A stretch of 64,000 nt of DNA, taken from assembly GCA_014529385.2 (NCBI GenBank), contig CM043963.1:80985412-81049411 (forward strand), read 5' to 3'. How positions within the stretch are numbered: the stretch's first letter is position 1; every line of letters starts with the position of its first letter. This document shows positions 56,922 through 64,000 of the stretch, piece by piece. The position numbers and the translations under genes are program-made. The notes beneath the pieces were generated by a model that saw only the letters and a list, made by a program, of their open reading frames with translations, ran no database searches and had not been told where the DNA came from. Source of the stretch: Adiantum capillus-veneris (lineage: Eukaryota; Streptophyta; Polypodiopsida; Polypodiales; Pteridaceae).

Positions 56922-58420
56922 ATGGCAGAGGAAGGGAAGCTCAAGATTGAGAAGTTCAACAGCAAAAACTACCAACATTGGAAGATGTAGATTGAAGACT
57001 ATCTCTACCAGAAGCACCTCTATTTGCCACTAGGCGTTCTTGCAAAGAAGCCCGCAACAATGGCAGATGAAGCATGGATTGTCCTTGATCAAAAGGCACT
57101 GGGAAAAATCCGGTTAAGCTTGGCGTCAACGTTGGCCTTCAATGTTTTGGAGATGAAGACTTCTACGAGAAACCATCGGCATCCAATAAGGTATTTCTTA
57201 TGAAGCGCTTGTTCAATCTAAAGATGGCAGAGAATGGTTCAGTTGCAGAACACCTAAATGATTTTAACACAAACATAAGTCAACTTCAATCGGTGAAAAT
57301 CAATTTTGATGACGAAGTGCGAGCTCTCGTTATACTATCATCTCTACGGGATTGTTGGGACAGCCTTGTGATGGTTGTAAGTAATTCTATTTCTGGCACA
57401 AATACTCTTAAGTTTGATGATGTTGTGGGTGTTCTCCTAAGCGAGGAAATACAAAGGAGAAGCACAGGAGAATCATCAAGTGCTGCACTGTCAGTGGAAA
57501 CAAGAGGAAGGCCTAAGGAGAGGTTCAAAAACCAAAAGGGTCGTGATCGCTCAAGGTGGAGCAAGTCACACACAAAGTCAGTTCTTGAATGTTGGAACTA
57601 CGGCAAGAAGGGCCATGTCAAGAAGGATTTCTGGTCCAAGAAGAAGAAGGAGACAGAGTCTCAAGACAACAAGCCAACATCGGAGGCCAATGTGGCAGGT
57701 AAAGTAGAGAAAGATGCTCTAATTCTCTCATTAGACAATGTGTCTAATTCCTGGATAGTAGATTCCGGGGCTTCATTCCATGCGACACCATACAAGCAAC
57801 ATTTCCAAGACTACACCAAAGGTAATTTTGGGTATGTATACTTGGGAGATGATCAAGCTTGTGAGATTGTCGGCAAAGGTACAGTTTCTGTCAAAACTGC
57901 TAACAAAAATGAATGGAAGCTTAAAGATGTTAGGCATGTTCCTTCTCTTCGCAAAAATTTGATCTCTATAGGACAACTGGACGATGAAGGTCACAACATT
58001 GCATTCGGAAATGAACGGTGGAAGATCTCAAAGGGATCTTTGGTGGTTGCCAAGGGAGAAAAGGTTGGTCTTTACTTGTGTACTGTTAGCACGCAACCTT
58101 CAGCTTGTGCAGCAACTACAGAAGTTGACAGTGCAGTGTGGCACTACCGGCTTGGGCATATGATTGCCAAAGGAATGCAAATCCTTCAAACAAAGAAGCT
58201 TCTACCAGGTTTGAAAGAAGTGGACTTAGAGTTCTGTGAAGATTGTGTTTATGGTAAACAAAAGAGGGTAAAATTTCAAAAATCAGGAAATGAAAGAAAA
58301 AATAAAAAACTTGAGTTGGTTCATTCTGATGTTTGGGGTCCTGCAAGTACACCATCACTTGGTGGCTCATTGTACTATGTAACATTCATAGATGATGCGA
58401 CTAGAAAAACATGGGTTTAG
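56922..58420 (+). pseudogene. Gag, protease, pre-integrase of C
   Basis: The ATG at 56922 opens MAEEGKLKIEKFNSKNYQHW, with a stop soon after (WKM*IEDYL) and a frameshift near 57180. The 406-codon frame 57200-58420 holds the rest of gag (NLKMAENGSVAEHLNDFN), a knuckle CWNYGKKGHVKKDFW in which two of three cysteines are Tyr and Phe, the protease VSNSWIVDSGASFHATP (DSG intact), the pre-integrase domain WHYRLGHM...CEDCVYGKQ, and the integrase start ELVHSDVWGPASTPSLGGSL up to FIDDATRKTWV, where a TAG and frame change occur. Confidence 0.9.
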
Positions 58421-59145
58421 TTTATGTCATGAAGAATAAATCCGATGCATTTTCCATATTTGAAAGGTTGAAAGCCTTTGTGGAGAATGAAACAGGTACC
58501 AAGGTTAAATGCCTCAGATCCGACAATGGAGGTGAATATTGCAGCCAAGCTTTTGAAAGCTTTTGTGCTAGCAATGGCATTCGGAGGAAAAGGAAAAACC
58601 CAAGGACACCTTAAAAAAATGGGATTTTGGAAAGGATGAACAGGACAATCATGGAGCAAGCACGAAGCATGCGGCTACATGCAGGCCTACCGCTTGAGCT
58701 TTGGGCGAAAGCTGTAGGTACATCTGTGTACTTAATCAATCGGTCACCCTCAACGGCATTGGATGGGGGAGTTCCAGAAGAGGCATGGACAGGTAAACCG
58801 ATGAATTATGCATTTCTCAAAGTGTTTGGGTGTGAGGATTTCATGCACATAGATAGAAGCCTAAGATCAAAGCTAGATGCAAAGTCTAAAAAGTGTTTCT
58901 TCATTGGCTATGGAGAAGGTGACTTTGGGTATCGCCTATGGAATCTTGAAGATGGTAAAATCTTAAGGAGTAGGGATGTAATTTTTAACGAACAAAATAT
59001 GTACAAAGATTACTTGGAAAGAAATCAAACAAAAGAAACAGGTGATGAGTACATGGAGCTTGAGGACGGTGAAGACTCAAGGACTGTAAACGGTGACAAT
59101 GTGCAACAACGTCAACCAAAGGAGGAGCCTCAACCTATTCCCTGA
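58411..59145 (+). pseudogene. Integrase of C
   Basis: Frame 58411-58614 continues NKSDAFSIFERLKAFVENET and VKCLRSDNGGEYCSQAF (second catalytic Asp). A TAA at 58612-58614 replaces a codon just before the KNGILERMNRT motif. 58627-59145 completes the C-terminal half (GLPLELWAKAVGTSVYLINR, FGCEDFMHIDRSLRSKLDAK) and an acidic tail up to a TGA at 59143-59145. The frame is the same across both stops. Confidence 0.88.
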
Positions 59146-59202
59146 AGATCTACAAGAGTAAGTAGACCTCCAGAAAGGTTTGTTCCTTCCTTCAACCATC
59201 TC

Positions 59203-60723
59203 TTGATCGCAGATTATGGAGAGCCGGAATCATACGAAGAAGCTATGCAACATGAATCCAAAGAAGAATGGACGAAGAGCATGCAAGTGGAGATGGACTC
59301 ACTACATCGCAACCAAACATGGGAATTGGTTGAGTTGCCTAAAGGTAAGCGGGCACTTCAAAACAAATGGGTGTACAAGGTGAAGGAAGAAGAAGGTGGG
59401 AAGAAAAGATACAAGTCTAGGCTTGTGGTAAAAGGTTTTTCTCAAAAGAAAGGTATTGACTTCAATGAAATATTTTCTCCTGTTGTAAAAATGAACTCAA
59501 TTAGGCTTGTCTTAAGCCTTGTGGCTGCTCATGATCTAAATCTTGAGCAAATGGATGTAAATACAGCATTCCCTCACGGTGACTTAGAGGAGGAAATCTA
59601 CATGCGTCAACCAAAGGGGTATGAAGTAAAAGGTAAGGAGAAAATGGTTTGCAGATTAAAGAAGAGCTTGTATGGTTTAAAGCAAGCATCAAGACAATGG
59701 TACTTGAAGTTTGATCGATGGATGTTGGATCATGGATTCACAAGATGCTACTCGGATCACTGCATCTACAGGAAGAATTTGGGAGATGGAAAATTCAGCA
59801 TCCTAATGTTGTATGTTGATGACATGTTGATTGCAAGTGCTAACATGCAGGACATCAAAGACCAAAAAGAGAAGCTGTCTAAATCTTTTTCAATGAAAGA
59901 TTTAGGTGTTGCAAAGAGGATACTTGGTATGAAAATATCAAGGGACAGGACGAAGAAGACAATAAAGCTATCTCAAGCAGATTACATCAAGAAGGTACTA
60001 GAAAGGTTTGCAATGCAAAATGCAAAACTAGTTTCTACACCTTTGGATGGTCATTTTAAACTAACGAAGGATATGTGTCCAAAGACACAAGAGGAGATAG
60101 CCTATATGTCTAAAGTTCCATATGCTGCAGCAGTAGGTTCTCTAATGTATGCTATGGTCTGGACAAGGCCAGACATTGCACATGCAGTGGGAGTTGTGAG
60201 TAGGTTCATGGAAAATCCAGGTAAAGAGAATTGGCAAGTTGTGAAGTGGATACTTAGGTATCTAAAAGGGACAACAACAAATGCTTTGTGTTTTGGAGGA
60301 ACTGATATTTTTCTAGAAGGGTATGCTGATGCAGATATGGCAGGTGACAAAGATACTCGAAGGAGCACTCCTAGCTATGTGTTCACGGTTGGAGGCACAG
60401 TAGTAAGCAATGTAGCAATGACAGAGGCAAGCAAAGAAATTATGTGGCTTCACAGATCCTTAGAAGAGCTTGGATTGAAACAAGACAATTGTGTCTTGTA
60501 CAGTGATAGCCAAAGCGCTATCCATCTTGTGAAGAACTCAGCCTTTCATTCAAGGACAAAGCACATTGAGGTGAGATATCACTTCATACGCTCTCTTTTG
60601 GAAGAGGGACCGCTAAAGCTAGGAAAGGCGCATACAAGTGAAAATCTTGCAGACATGTTTACAAAGGTGGTCAATAAGGAGAAGTTGAGCTTTTGCTCAT
60701 CTTCAATTGGCATTCAAGGATAA
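59203..60723 (+). CDS. Reverse transcriptase/RNase H of C, best preserved ORF
   Basis: 506 open codons in frame with the integrase part. RT: NQTWELVELPKGKRALQNKW, DFNEIFSPVVKMNSIRLVLS, QMDVNTAFPHGDLEEEIYMR, LKKSLYGLKQASRQWYLKFD, MLYVDDMLIAS (YVDD intact), SMKDLGVAKRILGMKI. Then AAAVGSLMYAMVWTRPDIAH. RNase H: YADADMAGDKDTRRSTPSYV and CVLYSDSQSAIHLVKNSAFH with both Asp, but GTVVSN joins directly to VAMTEASKEIMWL. About 20 residues that normally carry the catalytic Glu of the TTEAEY box are deleted. Copies viral-like RNA to cDNA in the family; here likely inactive for RNase H. Confidence 0.93.
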   Translation: MIADYGEPESYEEAMQHESKEEWTKSMQVEMDSLHRNQTWELVELPKGKRALQNKWVYKVKEEEGGKKRYKSRLVVKGFSQKKGIDFNEIFSPVVKMNSIRLVLSLVAAHDLNLEQMDVNTAFPHGDLEEEIYMRQPKGYEVKGKEKMVCRLKKSLYGLKQASRQWYLKFDRWMLDHGFTRCYSDHCIYRKNLGDGKFSILMLYVDDMLIASANMQDIKDQKEKLSKSFSMKDLGVAKRILGMKISRDRTKKTIKLSQADYIKKVLERFAMQNAKLVSTPLDGHFKLTKDMCPKTQEEIAYMSKVPYAAAVGSLMYAMVWTRPDIAHAVGVVSRFMENPGKENWQVVKWILRYLKGTTTNALCFGGTDIFLEGYADADMAGDKDTRRSTPSYVFTVGGTVVSNVAMTEASKEIMWLHRSLEELGLKQDNCVLYSDSQSAIHLVKNSAFHSRTKHIEVRYHFIRSLLEEGPLKLGKAHTSENLADMFTKVVNKEKLSFCSSSIGIQG

Positions 60724-60785
60724 GAAGCCAGAATGGAAAGCAGTCCCACAGGTTTGGTTTGGAGATCAGTCTCCAAGTGGGAGAT

Positions 60786-61841
60786 TGTTAAGTATGGAGC
60801 CTGATTTACCCTTGTAATTTTTTGTGGTAAAAGCGCACATTTGTAAGGCCCCCATTATGAGGAGAAGCCATCGTGCGTGAAGGAAAATCACTCACCGGAA
60901 ACCAAAATTTTCACGGCCAAAAATCAGGGGCAACTTTAGGGGCCTCGGGGGCGGAAGCCCCCGAGACTTTTTTTTTCCCTCGCCGGAATATTCCTTTTCA
61001 CTGGAATATTATGGCCGGACGGCGGTCGAAAAGTGGTCAGAAAACAACCGTCGGTTGGCCGGTTGGCCGGTGTCGGTAGTCAATGGCCGGTGGCAGGTGG
61101 CCGAATTCAAAAGCGGACTTGTCTTCTCAAGGGCGGCAACACATGGGCGGATTGGAGGGTCCGATTTGGACTTATTCACACAAGGGCGGCTACACATGGC
61201 TCCCTCTCATAAGAGAGGGCAACCCTTTTGGCCTATAAAAGGAGGCCATTTCTACACACATTTCATAGTGTGAAGTTGATGCAACAAGGTGAGTGTGAGG
61301 TGGTGAGAGTGAAGCAAGGCGGGAGCTCCATTAAGGGTATAATCCCTTTGTAAACTACTTCTTGTTTTGAAGTACTAAAGCCATTGAGTGGCTGCTTTCC
61401 CGTGGACGTAGCCCACATTGGGTGAACCACGTATATCGTGTGTACTCTCTCTCTCTCTCTCTACTCTATAATCTCGTGTATGTAAATCTGTCTCTCTCCA
61501 TTAAGTAATCTACTCAATTATCTATTTAGCTACGGGTGAAAGTATGTTAACCTGTCGTGCTTTTTGTGCTAGTTAGCAGTTTCAAGTTAGCACATCTTCA
61601 AAAAGTTGGGCGTCCGGTAAAATTTTTACAAATAATATCAAAATTTGTCGGAGGTTGTACATTTGGATTCCTTGTTTCAAGTGCTTTCTATTGATATATC
61701 ATATGTCATAGATCTTGGAGATGTAGCTCAAGTTATTGTACTAGCTAGCATATGTCAAAATTGTGCTAGTTACCATTGTCCGGGACATGAAAAAGCATGA
61801 TAGGTTAACATGCTTTCACCCCTATGTCTTATTTCCTAACA
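60786..61841 (+). repeat. 3' LTR of C with nested TIR element
   Basis: About 764 bases after removing the insert at 61533-61822. TATAAAA at 61234-61240. (CT)n tract only about 18 bases, versus 42 in the 5' LTR. Fewer GGCCGGTGG repeats than the 5' LTR. Confidence 0.92.
61533..61822. mobile_element. 290-bp TIR element (MITE) with TA target
   Basis: Ends pair as a ~32-base terminal inverted repeat: CGGGTGAAAGTATGTTAACC at the left and GGTTAACATGCTTTCACCCC at the right, five mismatches over the 32 bases. TA flanks both sides (61531-61532, 61823-61824). The uninterrupted site is seen in the C 5' LTR (TTTAGCTACGTCTTATTT). The TA duplication fits Tc1/mariner-type transposition, but the TIR is not the Stowaway CTCCCTCC. 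No coding. Confidence 0.9.
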
Positions 61842-61985
61842 TGCATTGTATATACGCCGATCACTCTAGGGCTATCTATCTTTCCATTGCACACTAAGTA
61901 ATATACTCTCAGTTGTGTGCCTTGAGCTTCCTTCGTCTTCTCCAAGCTGTGTGCGTTTCTCTGCAACCCTAATTCCAACAAAAAA

Positions 61986-62500
61986 ATCTTGTTCTTAAAG
62001 ATAGACATCTCCTTTGAATGCTTGCTGTCGGACATGGTTTGCTTTGTATTGTCAAATTTTGATTGTTACCTTGAAGCTCTTGAAGTCTTTCTTGAATTGT
62101 TTGTGAATCTTGAGGAGTGATGCTCGACACTTGAAGTCGAAGCTTTTGTTGCTCGAGGCTTGATCTGTTCAAAGAATCTATTGAGAAGCTTTGAGAAGAA
62201 TTTAGCTTCTTTGCTTTAAATATTTTGGATGAAATTTTGAAACTTGAAGCTCAATGCTTTTATAGTTTACTGCTTGCATGATTCGACCTATGGGGCTCCC
62301 CTAAAGGAGAGGAAGAGGTTTCAAAAACCACCTGGAGAAACAGTGGGAAACTGTCCTTTTGTCTCAAGATCTTGGAGGCTTGAATTCCCTCTGTGCAAAT
62401 GGCCTCTAAATATTTTAATTTAAATTCTTATTTGCGTCCAAAAATGACGAGTGTTTATGAAAAACTTTGATGACAAACGATCGTGTTCTGTCAGGGCAGG
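61986..62500 (-). repeat. Probable 5' LTR/leader remainder of element J
   Basis: The minus strand continues past B from the segment above the J gag. It holds a TATAAAA box at 62258-62264 followed by an A/T- and purine-rich leader with AAGCTTC-type repeats. J's gag lies at 51741-52429 on the other side of B, so B probably landed in J's 5' LTR. No second J LTR is in the window to prove it. Confidence 0.4.
62258..62264 (-). promoter_or_regulatory. Possible TATA box of J LTR
   Basis: TATAAAA read on the minus strand (AAACTATAAAAGCATTGAGC). Confidence 0.35.
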
Positions 62501-62519
62501 ACCGAGTGAGTTTTAGGAT

Positions 62520-62946
62520 CTTATGCTTATTATATATATTTATACGTAGTATCTATAATATAAGATACAATATATAATAAAATATTACTATGTTTGTAAT
62601 ATATACTTAACGTATAAGATTATATGTTATTATATCATATTATATTGAACTTATAATGTATTATGTGATTATATAATACTATCATATATTGTATACTATA
62701 TTTTATACTTTATAAAATACAAGATTTATATATTACATACATTGTAACTACTATACCTATAATATATTATATACTATATAATGTACATAACATATAGATT
62801 ATAAACTATATATTAACTAGTAAACGTATATTATATTATATACTATATATATGTATAAATACTATATATATTAATATACATAACGTAGTTATATATTATA
62901 TACTATATATTATACATATAATTACTATAATTGCTACTATATGAGT
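62520..62946. repeat. AT-rich TATA-repeat tract
   Basis: Over 400 bases made nearly wholly of A and T with repeated TATATTATA/ATATAATA words and a few G/C. No open frame. It may be low-complexity spacer or a matrix-attachment-like region; nothing more can be said. Confidence 0.85.
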
Positions 62947-63158
62947 AGCAATGAACTAATATTGTTTTTTGTATGGGCATAGTATGGACTGGCTCTTAGG
63001 GTTGAAGTTTTTTCCATTATTGAGTTCATTCACCTGCTCGCCTTGGGAGCTCTTCGTCCTCATTGCTACTCGCGCTCAACAGGTGTTCGGCCCACTACTC
63101 GCGCACATGTACACTCCATTGCACAAAGCTATGGTGTCCTCTCTCTATCTCTCATATC

Positions 63159-63271
63159 TCCCATCGCTTGAAGCTTTTAGACACTCCACCCACAGCCCGG
63201 AAATGCAAAATTTATCTTCGCATTTCCGGCGGCGCTGTGGGCGGACTGTCTAAAAGCTTCAAGCGACGGGA
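63159..63271. repeat. Hairpin 1: ~48-bp inverted repeat, 13-base loop
   Basis: Arms 63159-63206 and 63220-63271 pair (GCTTGAAGCTTTTAGACA... and ...GTCTAAAAGCTTCAAGC) with few mismatches and a small bulge. Confidence 0.88.
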
Positions 63272-63466
63272 GTAGGTACTAGATGTTTGTGGATAAGCAT
63301 ATTGAGAATGTTGAAATGTGTTATGAAATGATGAGATTGTTGATGTTCATCTGCTCTAAGGCCAAAAACTGCAAAAAACTGGGGGGCCCTTTTTTGTTGC
63401 ATTTCTAACAGGCTGTGGGTCCATCTTGAAGCTTCAAGCATATTGAGAATATTGAAATGTGTTGAG

Positions 63467-63594
63467 AAATGCTAGAATTGTTGAATTTCATCTGTTATAA
63501 GCCCAAAAAATGCTCAGAAGGGGGCTCTATCCCCCCCCCTTTTTTTTGCATTTTTTGGGCTTATAGTAGATGAAATTCAACAATTTTAGCATTT
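63467..63594. repeat. Hairpin 2: 47-bp inverted repeat
   Basis: Arms 63467-63513 and 63548-63594 pair with three mismatches around a 34-base spacer rich in runs of C and T. A diverged copy of its left half lies at about 63295-63410 (ATTGAGAATGTTGAAATGTG). Confidence 0.9.
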
Positions 63595-63599
63595 ATCAT

Positions 63600-64000
63600 G
63601 TTCGTTCAAATGCATATCATCAAGGAATTAGGCTCCATGATTTGGCAAAAAGAAGGGGAGACAGAGGTCCCCCATCATCCGCGCGCTGGAAAGTTACCCG
63701 ACTCATGGGGTCCACCCGTCCATCGAATGATACCGTCGGGGTATCATTCTCCCACTTTCCACACCACACTCACCCTTCTTTTGTTATCTAATTACTACCA
63801 CACTGTTAAAACATACATGTTCCTTTATTTTATTTATGATACTGGTTCGTTAAAACAACTCTTCAAACAGTATTACAAACAATAGTCACACAAGAAGTCG
63901 TCCAATTTTAAACCAACAACCCTTGGATTAGGTTCACTCAAGAATCTCTACTGGCGCTATTATGTCCGATCGGTATATACATTATTTATAAAAACCCTTG
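63600..64000. other. Unassigned DNA at window end
   Basis: No gene, element end or repeat recognised. Confidence 0.4.

Larger units (their letters stand above)
56069..61841 (+). mobile_element. Ty1/copia element C (Tork/Tnt1-like), complete ends
   Basis: 5' LTR 56069-56848, primer site, one gag-pol polyprotein region, purine tract CAAGTGGGAGAT before 60786, 3' LTR 60786-61841 (itself carrying a 290-base TIR element). Imperfect TSD TTCAT/TGCAT at 56064-56068 and 61842-61846; B's other LTR has GTGCAT here. All copia domains are present but with two frameshifts, two stops, a damaged knuckle and an RNase H deletion. Solo LTRs of this family lie at 2554 and 19791. Confidence 0.94.
52587..61980 (+). 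mobile_element. Ty1/copia element B, with C nested in 3' LTR
   Basis: 5' LTR 52587-52820, primer site, gag, knuckle, RT, RNase H, and a 3' LTR starting at about 55977, broken at 56068 by element C and ending at 61980. TSD AAAAA at 52582-52586 and 61981-61985. Compared with D it lacks protease, pre-integrase and integrase: the knuckle tail joins directly to the post-integrase linker near 54160. Non-autonomous. Confidence 0.92.

Noticed and set aside
57286-57573. Minus-strand ORFs within elements B, C and D
   Set aside because: Each lies opposite a copia domain that reads well on the other strand.
62520-62946. Organellar DNA insertion suggested by high AT
   Set aside because: No plastid or mitochondrial gene is recognisable; simple TATA words dominate.

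Overview
The window looks like nuclear DNA of a land plant, most likely a flowering plant, and is almost entirely transposable-element sequence. The support is initiator-Met-tRNA primer sites (TGGTATCAGAGC), Tork/Tnt1-like and other Ty1/copia elements, chromodomain-bearing Ty3/gypsy elements, a plant L1-type LINE with a CCHC ORF1, a plant-type nuclear poly(A) polymerase copy, and very many (GA)n/(CT)n tracts. I cannot name the species. I see no tRNA, rRNA or CRISPR and no intact host gene. The only recognisable cellular protein sequence is an intronless, damaged poly(A) polymerase at 11.5-13.5 kb (minus).

Layout. 1-7.08 kb: a 5'-truncated Ty3/gypsy element (G1, minus) carrying a solo copia LTR. 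7.08-9.65 kb: a putative LTR joined to a gutted copia element (K). 9.65-11.5 kb: unassigned DNA with a 413-bp tandem duplication. 11.5-13.5 kb: the poly(A) polymerase retrocopy. 15.6-22.6 kb: gypsy element G2 (plus) with both LTRs but no protease or RT, holding a second solo copia LTR. 23.9-26.4 kb: a cluster of diverged repeats with a 139-bp mini-Helitron inside. 26.68-26.84 kb: a 66-bp-arm hairpin. 27.1-32.4 kb: a LINE cut by an LTR element (H) in ORF1 and truncated after the endonuclease. 33.4-36.5 kb: three ~400-bp repeat units, one split by a 2-kb non-coding LTR element (TRIM/LARD type). 36.5-37.0 and 46.7-47.6 kb: a ~290-bp periodic array with a 24-bp dyad per unit, split by gypsy element G3 (minus), itself split by copia element D (minus). 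47.6-50.2 kb: an unrecognised degenerate coding region split by a solo gypsy LTR. 51.7-52.6 and 62.0-62.5 kb: remains of a minus-strand copia element (J), apparently split in its LTR by copia element B (plus, 52.6-62.0 kb). B's 3' LTR is split by copia element C, whose 3' LTR is split by a 290-bp TIR element. 62.5-64 kb: an AT-rich tract, two hairpins and unassigned DNA.

What acts together: nothing here forms a working cellular pathway. The informative content is the insertion history, read from target-site duplications (TSDs) at TAATC, TGACT, GTCTA, AAAAA, TTCAT/TGCAT, ATGAT/ATGCT, GTTTC/ATTTC and TA, and the different internal deletions within single families. All retroelement reading frames carry stops, frameshifts or missing domains; the best preserved is the C-element reverse transcriptase. 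Coordinates were counted by hand and may be off by a base or two.
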